This document shows positions 27,227 to 37,408 of a stretch of 64,000 nt of DNA, piece by piece; within the stretch, counting starts at the first letter, position 1, and each line of letters opens with the position of its first letter. Both the position numbers and the translations under genes were made by a program. Below the pieces are notes generated by a model. That model had not been told where the DNA came from and searched no databases. It saw only the letters and a program-made list of their open reading frames with translations. The stretch comes from an uncultured Gammaproteobacteria bacterium. Its GTDB lineage: Bacteria > Pseudomonadota > Gammaproteobacteria > HyVt-429. The DNA is taken from contig CAMYOD010000035.1 in the NCBI GenBank assembly GCA_947259975.1, positions 1-64,000 on the forward strand. The letters are read 5' to 3'.

Positions 27227-28513
27227 ATGGATATCAAGTTAACGATACAAAAACAGGCGCGATCGGTGCGGCGCCGGGCCGCCGGCACGGCGGAGGAGCT
27301 TGCGATGCACAAATCACAGTTGGCGAGTGTCGAGGTCAGTCTCGACTGGGCCAGTGTACATGCCCGGCATCGGGATCGTTCCGTATTCGACAAAGTCGAT
27401 TTTAGCCGCGACCCGTTTCCGGGCGCGCTGGGAGCCCGGCTCGCGGCCGTCGAGCACGGCGTTTCGATACGTGAAGAATTCGCCGCCGGCGTCATGGTCA
27501 GCGGTTTTGACGCATCCGCCGTCCGAACCCTCAAACGATCGCAGTTCAGGCGGCGGATCGCCGCCGGCGTGGAAATAGACCCCCATGTCGGACGTTTCTA
27601 TCCCCGCGGCCTGGTGGCGGCCGGGACGGGGGACGATCCCGCGGATCGGCGACCGTTTCGCTACCTCGATGAAGAACCGGAGGTCTTTTGCGTCGACCTG
27701 AATCATCCGCTGGCAAAGTTTCCCGTGACCGTCGATGTGCAGGTGATCGAGCGCCTGGGTGCGCGCGCGGAACACAGCGGCCGCTGTCGCGACATCGGTC
27801 ACGATCTGGCCGATGACGGCCCGGGATTTCAGGCCGCGCTGCCGGATCGGGATACGGATTTTTTCGCCGGAACGCCCTTCGCGCGGATCGATGACGGCGA
27901 AGATGAGCAGTTCTACGTCATGCCCCGGTTGGTCGATCACATCGATGCGATGGCCCGCGCGCAGGTCACCGACATCTACACGCGCTTCCTGCAGCCGGGC
28001 ATGAAAGTGCTGGACCTCATGAGCAGCTGGCATTCGCATTTACCTGCTGATGTCGAAGATCTGAAGGTGTTGGGTCTCGGCATGAATGAGGAAGAGCTCG
28101 ACCGCAATGAGCAGTTATCCGCGCGCCTGGTGCATGACCTCAACACGCGACCCGAACTGCCGTTTACCAAGAGCGAATTCGATCTCGCGCTGTGTACGGT
28201 ATCGGTGGAATATCTGATCGAACCCTTCGATGTCTTCCGCGAGGTGGCCCGGGTGCTGCGTCCCGGCGGTCATTTTGTCGTCACTTTCTCGGATCGGTGG
28301 TTTCCGCCCAAGGCCATTCGTCTCTGGCCCGAACTCCATGCCTTCGAACGCATTGGCCTGGTGATCGACTATTTCCGCAAATCGGGAGGTTTCACCGGAC
28401 TGCAGACCGAATCCATACGAGGCCTGGCGCGGCCGGCGGACGATCAATACGCCCGCATGCGCCCCCACGCGGATCCAGTCTTTGCGGTCTGGGGACGCGC
28501 GAAGCCGGTTTAA
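27227..28513 (+). CDS. SAM-dependent methyltransferase with FKBP-like N-terminal region
   Basis: A 428-residue protein from ATG 27227; the open frame upstream to 27053 is not protein-like. The middle part carries EVFCVDLNHPLAKFPVTVDV (near residue 155), the 'NHPLA' strand typical of FKBP/SlyD-type prolyl isomerases. The C-terminal ~190 residues are a class I methyltransferase: FLQPGMKVLDLMSSWHSHLP, GLGMNEEELDRN, SEFDLALCTVSVEYLIEPFD and VLRPGGHFVVTFSDRW. The substrate is unknown. A fused isomerase-like and methyltransferase protein suggests action on a protein or unfolded peptide, but this is inference. Confidence 0.72.
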   Translation: MDIKLTIQKQARSVRRRAAGTAEELAMHKSQLASVEVSLDWASVHARHRDRSVFDKVDFSRDPFPGALGARLAAVEHGVSIREEFAAGVMVSGFDASAVRTLKRSQFRRRIAAGVEIDPHVGRFYPRGLVAAGTGDDPADRRPFRYLDEEPEVFCVDLNHPLAKFPVTVDVQVIERLGARAEHSGRCRDIGHDLADDGPGFQAALPDRDTDFFAGTPFARIDDGEDEQFYVMPRLVDHIDAMARAQVTDIYTRFLQPGMKVLDLMSSWHSHLPADVEDLKVLGLGMNEEELDRNEQLSARLVHDLNTRPELPFTKSEFDLALCTVSVEYLIEPFDVFREVARVLRPGGHFVVTFSDRWFPPKAIRLWPELHAFERIGLVIDYFRKSGGFTGLQTESIRGLARPADDQYARMRPHADPVFAVWGRAKPV

Positions 28514-28518
28514 AAATA

Positions 28519-28545
28519 GTTTCGAGTAACGAGTGACGAGCAAAG
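28519..28545. repeat. Heptamer-array repeat H2 (one-sided)
   Basis: TTTCGAG-TAACGAG-TGACGAG heptamers after the stop of the methyltransferase gene. The opening ATAGTTTCGAGT word is shared with H8 at 53824. It lies between convergent gene ends. Confidence 0.6.
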
Positions 28546-28627
28546 GCTGTTTACGGTATCGCTAATTCCATGCGTTGGGCATACGATCCCTTACGGAGGC
28601 GAGATATGCGAATTGCGACGACCGAGG

Positions 28628-31030
28628 TCAGTGCGCCAGCCCGTTCGCCAGCGGTCGGTACTGCAGGCCGTAAAACATCTGCAGGTAGCGACGGGTCTCG
28701 GCCCGCTCCAGATTGGTCACATACTTCCAGAAGCCATAGATCCGCGATAAGGTCATCATACGCTCGGCGTACAAGTCCCAGGTGTAGCGCGCCTGAACGC
28801 GATCGAGCGCGCCCTGCGAAAGCACACCCCAATAGCCTGGATCGTTTCGGCAGTGCGCGAAGAATTCCACCAGCCGCGCCGCGCTTTCGGCGCCGTGGTT
28901 GGGGTCGATATGAAATCCCGACACGCCGTCCTCGATAATCTCAAGCGGACCGCCGTAGCGGGTCGCGAAGGTGGGCAGGCCGGAGGCCATGGCTTCGATT
29001 ACCGTGAGGCCGAAGGCTTCGAACAGGGCCGGCTGCACGAACACACCCTTCCCATCGGCGACGAAACGGTACAACTCGCCGGCAAAACGCTTCTCCAAGT
29101 GGCGTCCGACCCAACGCATCTGATCGTCGAGTCCGTGCGTATCCATGAGGCGATGCATGATCTCGATCTGCGCGCGTTCCTCGTCGTCGCCGGACTGGGC
29201 AGGATCTGTGTGGCCGGCGACCAACAACAGGTTTGCCTGTTCCCGTAACGGCTCCGAGTTGGCATACCATTCGACCAGGCCCGTGATGTTCTTGATGCGA
29301 TCGAGACGGGCCATGGAAAAGATCAAGGGTTTGTTGGAATCGCCTATGTTGCCGCGCGTATTCTTCAGACTATTACCGTATATCAAGTCGCGCAACTCGT
29401 CCTGAAGGTCGGTCAAGCGCCGTGGACTGTCCGAGTAAGGAAAGTAGACATCTGCATCCGCGCCGGGCGATACGATATTGAATTTTGGGTCGAAGACATC
29501 GATTCCATTCACCACGCGGTACAGATCCGGCATGGTAAAGGCGCCGTAGCTTTCATACTGGCCGACACTCTCGTCGTTGCCGGCGATTTCCTGATATGTG
29601 CTCGTGATGATGAAGTCCGCTGTGTTCATCGCAATCAGATCAGCCGTAAACTGGCAGGAGAAATGGTACTGATTCTCGTTGTCCTTCCAATAAAGATCGG
29701 AGAGTAGATATTTGGTCTTTTCCAAAGCATGGGCAATGTTACATTGAGTCACATGCAGACGTTCCGACAGTAGCGAGGCCACCAGATTTCCGTCCGAATA
29801 ATTACCGATAATGAGGTCCGGGCGCCCGCCCAATTCCGCGAGGATCTCCCGTTCGGTGTCCTCGGCAAAGCGCTCGAGGTAGGGCCAGATATCAAAGCGG
29901 GATATCCATTGCGGGACCACCCGCCCGTCGGCGTCATGAAAGGGGACCCGCAGGATGCGGGCATGCTCGGTGCCGACAATCGATTCGATACGCTGGTCAC
30001 ACGTCGTATCCCGGGCCTCCGGCAGTAAACGCGTGATCACGAGAATTCTCGGCTCGATGTCCAGACCCTGCTCGCGGATACGCTTGCGCATCTCCCGTTC
30101 GAGGGCGCGTACCTGGTCGAGGATGTACACCACCTGGCCGCCAGTATCCGGCAGACCGAGGACGTTGGCCTGCCCGAAGTAACCATGAGGCGAGAGGATC
30201 GCCACGGAGAAAATCATTGGAATGCGGCCAAGGAACTGTTCCAGCGTCGCGGGATCGGGTGCCTCGAGAATATCGGACAGCAGCCCCAGCGTGTCGCGCA
30301 TGCGGGCAACGGTTGCACCCCAGCCGGTCTCGAAACCGAGCGCCTGCATATGGCGCTCAACGGTTGGCCATGCCGCGTCCTGAGGTTGCTCCGCGAGATA
30401 GTCATCCGCATGGCGTACGGCCCGGCGCAGGCCGGTTACGTCCTGAATATGGTCATTGAGCATCAACTGCTCGCCGCGCACCTGATGCACGCGCAGGAAA
30501 TCGAGCAGGCGTTTATCACCCTTGCCCAGCTCATCGAATAGTCGGCTTGACAGGCGCCGGTTGAGAAATTCGACACCGCGACCGATGGAGCGGGATTCCT
30601 TCATCTTGGCGAACTCGCGACTGAAGGGTTCCAGGTCGATCTCCAGGGCCCATTCGTCGGGCTGTGTGGAGCCATTAGCGATCTGCTCCTTGAATTTCAG
30701 ATAATCGGCGCGTGTGATCTCCTCGAAACTCATGGTATCCACGTGGAAGCGAAGATAGTTCCAGCGGGCAATGCGCGGTCGTACCGCTAGATATACCCAC
30801 GGCACCTCCAGCGCGGCCTCCTGCGCCATCCGCACGGCGCGCGCGAGCGTGGTATCACAGACGTGTTGATGCTCGTCGGTATCGCAAAAGGCCTGAAATT
30901 CGTCCCACAGATCGGAGCGCAAGAGAAACGACCGGCCCAGGCGCAGGTAGCGGCGCAGCAGGGAATACGTGTCCTCGCGGTGTTCGAGCAGATATTGAGT
31001 CAGTGGTTCGGTGACGAGTGGCTCAGGCAC
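28628..31030 (-). CDS. Sucrose synthase
   Basis: An 800-residue GT4 enzyme, normal length for sucrose synthase, which reversibly makes or cleaves sucrose with a nucleotide diphosphate. I place the start at GTG 31030, preceded by AGAGG; an upstream ATG at 31108 adds unlikely residues. The N-terminal regulatory part is followed by the GT-B core with [17 protein letters not shown] (near 285), [15 protein letters not shown] and the E-x7-E motif [20 protein letters not shown] (near 675). It is the last gene of the sucrose cluster, 93 bp after the synthase/phosphatase gene. In bacteria, such clusters usually serve osmoprotection or carbon storage. Confidence 0.92.
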   Translation of the reverse strand: MPEPLVTEPLTQYLLEHREDTYSLLRRYLRLGRSFLLRSDLWDEFQAFCDTDEHQHVCDTTLARAVRMAQEAALEVPWVYLAVRPRIARWNYLRFHVDTMSFEEITRADYLKFKEQIANGSTQPDEWALEIDLEPFSREFAKMKESRSIGRGVEFLNRRLSSRLFDELGKGDKRLLDFLRVHQVRGEQLMLNDHIQDVTGLRRAVRHADDYLAEQPQDAAWPTVERHMQALGFETGWGATVARMRDTLGLLSDILEAPDPATLEQFLGRIPMIFSVAILSPHGYFGQANVLGLPDTGGQVVYILDQVRALEREMRKRIREQGLDIEPRILVITRLLPEARDTTCDQRIESIVGTEHARILRVPFHDADGRVVPQWISRFDIWPYLERFAEDTEREILAELGGRPDLIIGNYSDGNLVASLLSERLHVTQCNIAHALEKTKYLLSDLYWKDNENQYHFSCQFTADLIAMNTADFIITSTYQEIAGNDESVGQYESYGAFTMPDLYRVVNGIDVFDPKFNIVSPGADADVYFPYSDSPRRLTDLQDELRDLIYGNSLKNTRGNIGDSNKPLIFSMARLDRIKNITGLVEWYANSEPLREQANLLLVAGHTDPAQSGDDEERAQIEIMHRLMDTHGLDDQMRWVGRHLEKRFAGELYRFVADGKGVFVQPALFEAFGLTVIEAMASGLPTFATRYGGPLEIIEDGVSGFHIDPNHGAESAARLVEFFAHCRNDPGYWGVLSQGALDRVQARYTWDLYAERMMTLSRIYGFWKYVTNLERAETRRYLQMFYGLQYRPLANGLAH

Positions 31031-31123
31031 TGGCGGGCCTCTTTTTATTGGACGGTCACAGTCAACGGATGTGGGATTACTAAAGCATAGCCGCGGGCCG
31101 CGGCGCAAGCCAAGTTGCCCCGA

Positions 31124-33292
31124 TCAACCGGCTACCGTCTCGTCCTGTGGAATGCGTACATCGCCAAAGAAATTGTAGTAATCGAGCCCCTCGAGAATGC
31201 CCCAGGCGTACTCGGCGGCGGCAAAATAGATACGCGGCCGCCCGCGCAGCCGTTCCAGTTCCGGGCTGTAGTTGCCCACAACCACACCCAGGGTATTTCC
31301 ACTCAACATTTCCTCGTCGTTGCCGGAATCACCGGTGACCAGCAGGTCCTCCGGATTCATGCCCCATTTCATCGCCAGGTAGCGCACCGCGAGCCCCTTG
31401 GAGCCGCGTACCGGCAGCAGATCCAGGTAGGCCTGATGCGAATAGATCAGTTTGGCATGCAGATCGAGTCGCCGCAGGTGGCGCATAATTTCCCGTATCG
31501 GGGGCACTTTGTCCGGATCGACGAAATAGCTGAGCTTGAAGCGCCGCTGCTCGCTCTTCGGCTGCAACTTGACGCCCCGAATCGAGCGCATGGCCTCGCG
31601 CAATGCGTCCGGCTTCCACAGATAGTCGAGCCGATGCCGCCAGCCGGTGTCCTCGACGAGATTGTTGCCGTAGTGAATTTCGCTGCCGACGGCGGTGATC
31701 AACACATCCGGGGTCGGGACGCGCCATTGCTTGAGAATTTTGAGGGTGCTGTCGAGGCGGCGCCCGGTGGCGACACCGAGGCCGATCTTGCCGCCGCGCT
31801 GCTCCAATGCCGCCAGCAGCGCTGCCAGACCCTTGCGGTCCCCAAGCAGGGTGTTGTCGATATCGCAAACCAGTAAGCGTTCGACACTGGGCAACCGGCT
31901 TTTGCCCCCGGGTGCCCGCGCTTTGCCCCGCTTGCCGAGAATGCGTTTCAGCTCACTCATGTATTTGCGCACATGTCCCGGCCACGAGTAGTGCTGGGCC
32001 GCGCCGCGTACGCCGTTTTTCGCGCGCTGGCGCCACACAGTACGGTCGTTTATCACCTGCAACAAGGCCTCGCCCATGGCGTCGGCATCGAGCGGGTCGA
32101 TGAGCACGCCGTTCCGGCAATGGCCGACGATGTCGCGTGGACCGCCGTCCTCCGTAGCCACGATCGGCAGGCCGCTGGCGGCTGCTTCGATCAGTGTGAG
32201 GCCGAACGGCTCGGTGAGGGCGGGGTTGACGAAGACGCCCCGGGTGCGCGCGGCGAGGCGAAACAGATCGGGCACATCATTAGGTTCGTGTTGCTTGGGA
32301 ATCGCCAGGGCGCCGTACAGGTCGTAGCGATCCATCAGCAGCATCAGGTCGGTCAACACCGCGCGCGCGCCTTTCTCCATCGAGCGGATATCGTCCCGGT
32401 TTCCTGCGACGATCACCAGGTTGGCCGCCGCTCGCAGATCCGGGTTCTCGCCGTAGGCGCGCACCAGGGTGGTGATATTCTTGCGCTCATCGGCCCGGGA
32501 CAGGGCGAAGATCATCGGCTTGCTTGGGCTGTGCAGGAAGCGGTTGATCTCGCTCTCGATAACAGTCTTTTCCTTGCGTCGTCCGGGTGGATGAAAGCGG
32601 GATAGATCGACGCCGGGCGGGATCACGACCATACGCTTCGGGTGATAGTTCTCGTACTGGGTATACTGATCTTCCACTTCCTGGGCCGTGCTCGCCACCA
32701 CCATGGCCGCATTGCCCAGCGCGATCTCCTCGGCCTCGATACGTTGGCTGATGTTGTACTGACTTTCGATCGATTGCTCACGCAGGCCTTTGTCCAGCAG
32801 GCGCTGGCGCTTGACGCGCCCGAGTGAATGACCGGTATGAACAAGCCGCACGCCGAGCAGCTGGGCCAGGCGGGCACCGACATAGCCACCGTCGGCATAG
32901 TGACTGTGAACTACATCGGGTGTGTGCCCGACGCGGCGTACATGCTGCAGGGCGTTGTCGATGAATCCATCCAGATAGCGCCAGAGCACTTCCTTGCGCA
33001 AATAGCGGCGCGGTCCGCAGGGGAGACGGATGATGAAGGCGTTTTCCGCGAGCGGTTCCTCGGGTTCTGCGTAGTCGGCATCCACTTTCGGGTCGACGAC
33101 CTGGCGGGTTAAAAGGTCGACCCGCGCCACATCCGGATGCGCCGCCAGGGCGCGGGCAAATTCGACGACATATTTGATCTGACCGCCGGTATCCGCATCG
33201 CGCCCGAGTTCCAGGTCATGGCCGCGCAACAGGCCATGCATACTGACCAGAACGATGTACAGACCCGGGCTCTCGTCGGGTGGTTCAGCCAT
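31124..33292 (-). CDS. Sucrose-phosphate synthase with C-terminal phosphatase domain
   Basis: A 722-residue protein from ATG 33292. Residues 1-455 are GT4 sucrose-phosphate synthase (DADTGGQIKYVVEFARALA; VHTGHSLGRVKRQRLL; EPFGLTLIEAAASGLPIVAT). From about 470 on there is a HAD-type sucrose-6-phosphate phosphatase domain with intact DIDNTLLGD and TGDSGNDEEML. Both catalytic Asp residues are present, so this copy could do both steps, unlike plant-type enzymes whose phosphatase domain lacks them. It overlaps the fructokinase stop by eight bases. Confidence 0.92.
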   Translation of the reverse strand: MAEPPDESPGLYIVLVSMHGLLRGHDLELGRDADTGGQIKYVVEFARALAAHPDVARVDLLTRQVVDPKVDADYAEPEEPLAENAFIIRLPCGPRRYLRKEVLWRYLDGFIDNALQHVRRVGHTPDVVHSHYADGGYVGARLAQLLGVRLVHTGHSLGRVKRQRLLDKGLREQSIESQYNISQRIEAEEIALGNAAMVVASTAQEVEDQYTQYENYHPKRMVVIPPGVDLSRFHPPGRRKEKTVIESEINRFLHSPSKPMIFALSRADERKNITTLVRAYGENPDLRAAANLVIVAGNRDDIRSMEKGARAVLTDLMLLMDRYDLYGALAIPKQHEPNDVPDLFRLAARTRGVFVNPALTEPFGLTLIEAAASGLPIVATEDGGPRDIVGHCRNGVLIDPLDADAMGEALLQVINDRTVWRQRAKNGVRGAAQHYSWPGHVRKYMSELKRILGKRGKARAPGGKSRLPSVERLLVCDIDNTLLGDRKGLAALLAALEQRGGKIGLGVATGRRLDSTLKILKQWRVPTPDVLITAVGSEIHYGNNLVEDTGWRHRLDYLWKPDALREAMRSIRGVKLQPKSEQRRFKLSYFVDPDKVPPIREIMRHLRRLDLHAKLIYSHQAYLDLLPVRGSKGLAVRYLAMKWGMNPEDLLVTGDSGNDEEMLSGNTLGVVVGNYSPELERLRGRPRIYFAAAEYAWGILEGLDYYNFFGDVRIPQDETVAG

Positions 33293-34211
33293 CGGCGAAC
33301 TCCGGTTGCCACTCGGCGAGTCGTCGTTCGTAAAGCGCGCGGTCCTCGGTAGTGGCGCCACGGATGCTGCAGATGGCCGCGGCGAATTCGAGAGCGCGCT
33401 GCAGCATGAGGGCGGGTTCCCATTTGCACAACAGGCCCACAATGATCACGGCACTGAAGGCATCGCCGGCGCCGACGGTATCGACGAGATTTACTATTTT
33501 CGGTGCCGGCGATTCGATGACCCCATCCGCGGTTGCAATCAATGCGCCGTCGGCACCCCGGGTTACCACGACGAATTCGTGGTCGTTACGTCGGCGCAGG
33601 GCCGCGGCGTCCGCCGCAAGTGAATCGGCGTCGAGTGGCTTGTCGAGGACGGTGGCGAGTTCATCGTCGTTCAATTTAACCCAGCGGGCGCGGCTCAGTG
33701 TCACCTCTACGGCGGAGGGCGCCCACCAGGGCGCACGCAGGTTCACGTCGACGAACACCGGTAGATCGTGATCGGCACGCATCCGATCCAGGGTTGTACG
33801 AGAACGGGTCGCGCGGGCGGCCAATGTACCGTGATAAAGGAGAGGCAGGGCATGCGCGTCGGACAGGGATCCCAGCGTCGTGTCCGGCGCAATGAAATCG
33901 TAGGCCTGATCCGGCAGGATCGTGAATTGCGGCTGTCCATTCACAAGCTTGACCTGAACCGTGCCGGTGGGGTGGCCGGGGTCCGTCTGCAAGCCGCGTA
34001 TATCCATATTCCAACCGCGCATGATCTCGCGCACCTTGTTACCACTGTCATCGTCACCGACGCGGCTGATGAAATAGGGTGTGGCGCCGAGGGCCTGGAG
34101 GTGCCAGGCCACATTGAAGGGTGCGCCACCCAGTACCGTGGTGCCGTCCGGGAAGTTGTCGAACAAGACTTCACCGAATACGACGGGCCGACGTGAGAGG
34201 GAACGGCTCAC
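33285..34211 (-). CDS. Fructokinase (PfkB family)
   Basis: A 308-residue ribokinase-fold sugar kinase, GTG start preceded by GGGAGA. It has the PfkB signatures GEVLFDNFPDG, LGGAPFNVAWHLQALGA and the catalytic VDTVGAGDAFSAV (near 250). Located first in the sucrose cluster, it would phosphorylate fructose released by sucrose synthase and feed fructose 6-phosphate back to sucrose-phosphate synthase. Specificity is assigned from context and sequence. Confidence 0.88.
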   Translation of the reverse strand: MSRSLSRRPVVFGEVLFDNFPDGTTVLGGAPFNVAWHLQALGATPYFISRVGDDDSGNKVREIMRGWNMDIRGLQTDPGHPTGTVQVKLVNGQPQFTILPDQAYDFIAPDTTLGSLSDAHALPLLYHGTLAARATRSRTTLDRMRADHDLPVFVDVNLRAPWWAPSAVEVTLSRARWVKLNDDELATVLDKPLDADSLAADAAALRRRNDHEFVVVTRGADGALIATADGVIESPAPKIVNLVDTVGAGDAFSAVIIVGLLCKWEPALMLQRALEFAAAICSIRGATTEDRALYERRLAEWQPEFADG

Positions 34212-34447
34212 TGGAGGTCTCCCGTTCCGTCGTGCGAAGCGGGCGCGTGAGGCGATAAGGCAACCGGCGGGGAATGGCTACAACACGTTGTATCCATAAC
34301 TACGACAGCATTGTCGCAAATTCTCCAACAAGTTACAAATTGATTCGACCGCGCACACGTCGCAGAGGTCCATATCTTGGGTTCGTGACAATCTGACGCG
34401 ACTGCACTAGATTGTCGGTCAATCATTTTCGTAGACGCATTCAGAAC

Positions 34448-35014
34448 ATGCCGTATCGATTGCGAGCTTTCATTTTTTTATGCACTCTTGCCGCCTCATT
34501 GCCGTTGACGGGCGTCGCGTCGGAGTCCTGCGCCGATGCATTTGCCGAACTGGTGGCCCAATATGAGGCCGCCGTCGCCCAGCCGCGCGGTTCGGAAGAC
34601 TATGTCATGGCCCTGTTTGCAGTCGAGAACGACACCTTCGACGCGCTCGAGCGCTGCCCGGACGACCCGCATTTATGGACGCTAATTGGCGAATCGGAAG
34701 TCGCACTTGGCCGCCTGCAGATGGCGATTGTTTACGCGCGCAAGGTGGTGGCGTTGGCGCCTGAGTACTGGCGTGGTTACGCGGTGTTGGGTGGTGCGCT
34801 GATCAGCAATAAGGACTACGCGGAGGGATTGATGCACTTGCAGCGGGCGGCAGAAATGAGGCCGGACAATTTAACGCTGAAAATGAATCTGTGCAGTGCC
34901 TATGCAGTGGCCGGTGAAAACGCAAAGGCCGCCAGCGTATGCGACGAAGTCATTGCCAAGGATACGGGACGCTTACGCGAACTGGCGATGGCGATCAAGG
35001 AAGGACTAAAGTAG
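34448..35014 (+). CDS. Exported TPR-repeat protein
   Basis: A 188-residue protein from ATG 34448 (an upstream TTG at 34412 gives an unlikely extension). A signal sequence ends near GVASES. Three or four tetratricopeptide helices follow (LWTLIGESEVALGRLQMAIV; GYAVLGGALISNKDYAEGLM; NLTLKMNLCSAYAVAGENAK). It is a periplasmic protein-interaction module with no catalytic motif. It is divergent from the sucrose cluster and single; no specific function is assigned. Confidence 0.75.
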   Translation: MPYRLRAFIFLCTLAASLPLTGVASESCADAFAELVAQYEAAVAQPRGSEDYVMALFAVENDTFDALERCPDDPHLWTLIGESEVALGRLQMAIVYARKVVALAPEYWRGYAVLGGALISNKDYAEGLMHLQRAAEMRPDNLTLKMNLCSAYAVAGENAKAASVCDEVIAKDTGRLRELAMAIKEGLK

Positions 35015-35059
35015 CGAACAGGACTAATCGGCGATCTGGCGACTGTCGATGTGCAAAAA

Positions 35060-35131
35060 AAGTTGCAAGTTACAAGATACAAGTTGCAAGTAAAATCCCT
35101 CGTCCCTCGTCCCTCGTCCCTCGTAACTGGT
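35060..35131. repeat. Heptamer-array repeat H3
   Basis: AGTTGCA-AGTTACA-AGATACA-AGTTGCA heptamers (35061-35090), then four CCCTCGT heptamers (35097-35124). This places two flavours of the heptamer family side by side. It lies between convergent gene ends at 35014 and 35133. Confidence 0.8.
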
Positions 35132-35132
35132 C

Positions 35133-37166
35133 TTATACACTTTCGCCTTTGAATCCGGCGGCGAGTTTCTTTTGTGTCTCGGCCGGCACCGGTTCATAAC
35201 TGGCCAGCTCCATGCTGAAGGCACCTTCGCCGCCAGTCATCGATTTCAGTCGCGACTGGTAGTTGGTCAGCTCCGCCAAGGGCACCTGGGCGTTGACCTT
35301 AATCATGCCGTTGCTCAGATTTTCGGTGTCGTTGATACGTCCGCGACGTGAGGCCAGGTCGCCGCTGATGTCCCCCATGTTGCTACTGGGTGCGGTCACA
35401 TCGATGCGGACGATGGGTTCCAGTACCATGGGTTTGGCCTTGGCGCAGGCACTCAGAAAGGCCTTGCGCCCGGCGGTCACAAAAGAGACTTCGTTCGAAT
35501 CCACCGAATGGTGTTTGCCGTCGTAGACGGTGACGCGCACATCCTGGATCGAGAAACCGGCCAGGGCACCTTTCGCGATCGCCTGGCGCACGCCTTTCTC
35601 CACCGCCGGAATCAGGCCGCCGGGAATCACGCCGCCCACCACTTTATTCACAAACTCGAAACCGGAGTCGCGGGGCAGGGGTTCGATGCGCAGAAACACC
35701 TCACCGAACTGACCCGCACCGCCGGTTTGTTTCTTATGGCGGTAATGGCCTTCCGCCGGGGCGTTGATGGTCTCCCGATAGGCGATTGTGGGCGTGTGGG
35801 TGTCGACCTCCACGTTGTAGCGTTCCTTGATACGCTCAAGCGCGATGCGCAGATGCAGATCCCCGAGACCACGCAGGATAGTTTCATTGGTGTTGACGTT
35901 CTGTTCGACTTCCAGGCACGGATCCTCGGCGGCGAGTTTTTCCAGGGCGTCGGCGATTTTCTGTTCGTCACCGCGGCTTTTGGCATCGATCGCGACCCCG
36001 GCCATGGGCTTGGGCACGTCCGCATCCGGCGCGTGCACGTGATCCTCGTCGTGGGAATCGTGCAGGATGGCATCGATATGCACGTCGTCGATCTTGGCGA
36101 TAGCGCAGATGTCACCGGCCACGCCCACGTTGGTCTCCGCGTAGTCCTTGCCCTGGACGCGGAACAAATGCCCGACTTTGAACGGTTTCGGCTGGTCGTC
36201 GATGAACAGCTGACTGTCCTTGGTGATCTTGCCCTGGTAGATGCGGAACATGGCCAGCTTGCCGACAAAGGGATCATAGGAAACCTTGAACACATGGGCG
36301 AGGACGTGCTTGCCCTTTTTCGGATCCGGGTCGAGGGTGGAATCGTGATCCTCATCGATCAGGGGATGTGCGGTGCCCTCCGTGGGGTTGGGCATGAGCT
36401 TGGCGAAGACATCCAGCAATTCCTTGACGCCGATGCCGGTACGGGCGGAGGCGAAGCACACCGGGATGAGATGGCCGTCCCGCAGCGCTTTCTCAAACGG
36501 CGCGTGCAGTTGCTCGGGCGCGATATCGCCCTGTTCCAGATAGGTCTCCATCAAGGCCTCGTCCACCTCGACCACCTGGTCCACCAGCGCGGTGTGCATC
36601 TCCGCAATGGAGGAGAACGCAGCCTCGCCTTCGTTATTGAAGAAGCAGTCGAGCACTCCGGCGCCATTACTGGCGGGCAGGTTGACCGGCAAACATTCCT
36701 TGCCGAAGGTTTCGCAGATTTGCTCGAGCAGTTGCGGCAGCTTGGCCTCTTCGCCGTCAATCTTGTTGACGATCAACATGCGGCAATAATTGTGCTCCTT
36801 CGCCCAATCCATAAGCCGGCGCGTCATTGATTCGATCCCGTGTTGCGCATTCACGACCAGCGCGAAGGCATCCGCCGCCGGCGCGGCACTTAGGGTCTGG
36901 CCGACGAAGTCCGGAGCGCCGGGGGTGTCGATGATATTGATGTGCGCGCCGGTGTGGTCGAGGCCGACGATGGCGCTGTTGAGAGAGTGCTGGTGACGTT
37001 GTTCTTCGGGTTCGTAGTCGGTGACCGTGGTGCCTTTCTCGACACTGCCGGTGGATTTGATGGCGCCGGCATGAAACAGCAGGGACTCGACCAGGCTGGT
37101 CTTGCCGGCGCCGGCGTGGCCGACGAGTGCGATATTACGGATGTCTTCGATGCCATACGAAGCCAT
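35133..37166 (-). CDS. Elongation factor G-like GTPase
   Basis: A 677-residue protein with the EF-G domain order. P-loop GHAGAGKT (residues 16-23), DTPGAPDF, NKID, a domain II, and the C-terminal domains (GGAGQFGEVFLRIEPL; GSV-like VVGGVIPGGLIPAVEKGV). It belongs to the EF-G-like group that is distinct from the main fusA product: the switch regions differ and it stands alone, away from rpsL/rpsG/tuf. Its role in translocation, recycling or stress is uncertain. A CRP/FNR-type site with a good -10 precedes it, which is unusual for a translation factor. Confidence 0.88.
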   Translation of the reverse strand: MASYGIEDIRNIALVGHAGAGKTSLVESLLFHAGAIKSTGSVEKGTTVTDYEPEEQRHQHSLNSAIVGLDHTGAHINIIDTPGAPDFVGQTLSAAPAADAFALVVNAQHGIESMTRRLMDWAKEHNYCRMLIVNKIDGEEAKLPQLLEQICETFGKECLPVNLPASNGAGVLDCFFNNEGEAAFSSIAEMHTALVDQVVEVDEALMETYLEQGDIAPEQLHAPFEKALRDGHLIPVCFASARTGIGVKELLDVFAKLMPNPTEGTAHPLIDEDHDSTLDPDPKKGKHVLAHVFKVSYDPFVGKLAMFRIYQGKITKDSQLFIDDQPKPFKVGHLFRVQGKDYAETNVGVAGDICAIAKIDDVHIDAILHDSHDEDHVHAPDADVPKPMAGVAIDAKSRGDEQKIADALEKLAAEDPCLEVEQNVNTNETILRGLGDLHLRIALERIKERYNVEVDTHTPTIAYRETINAPAEGHYRHKKQTGGAGQFGEVFLRIEPLPRDSGFEFVNKVVGGVIPGGLIPAVEKGVRQAIAKGALAGFSIQDVRVTVYDGKHHSVDSNEVSFVTAGRKAFLSACAKAKPMVLEPIVRIDVTAPSSNMGDISGDLASRRGRINDTENLSNGMIKVNAQVPLAELTNYQSRLKSMTGGEGAFSMELASYEPVPAETQKKLAAGFKGESV

Positions 37167-37250
37167 GGATTGCTACCTCCTTGGGTGGAGTTCGGACAGG
37201 TCGCTCCGGGCGACGGGTTGCGGCCGGACCGCAACGACGGATTGGGGTAA

Positions 37251-37291
37251 ATGATACCGGAGCGCCGGAATCCTGTCTTGATGCAAGTCAA
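37251..37291 (-). promoter_or_regulatory. CRP/FNR-type site and -10 upstream of the EF-G-like gene
   Basis: TTGAT-GCAA-GTCAA at 37278-37291. On the minus strand TATCAT at 37251-37256 is placed for a start near 37244, putting the site centre at about -41. The palindrome is equally readable rightwards, but no fitting -10 lies on the ccmA side. Confidence 0.6.
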
Positions 37292-37302
37292 AAGAGCAAG
37301 CA

Positions 37303-37408
37303 GCGAGGGATCAGGTGCGAGTGACGAGGCAAGAGGGTCGGGAACGGCGTGGTACGGGAGCGATGACATCAATTCCTCGTTACTCGTAACTCGTTACTCG
37401 TTACTTCT
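37303..37408. repeat. Heptamer-array inverted repeat H4
   Basis: Left heptamers of the GCGAGGG/GCGAGTG/ACGAGGC type from 37303 to about 37344. Right heptamers TTACTCG/TAACTCG (four, from about 37374). It lies in the divergent gap between the EF-G-like gene and ccmA. Confidence 0.7.

Noticed and set aside
35508-36830. 440-codon plus-strand frame opposite the EF-G-like gene
   Set aside because: Shadow of a well-conserved GTPase; no start signal.
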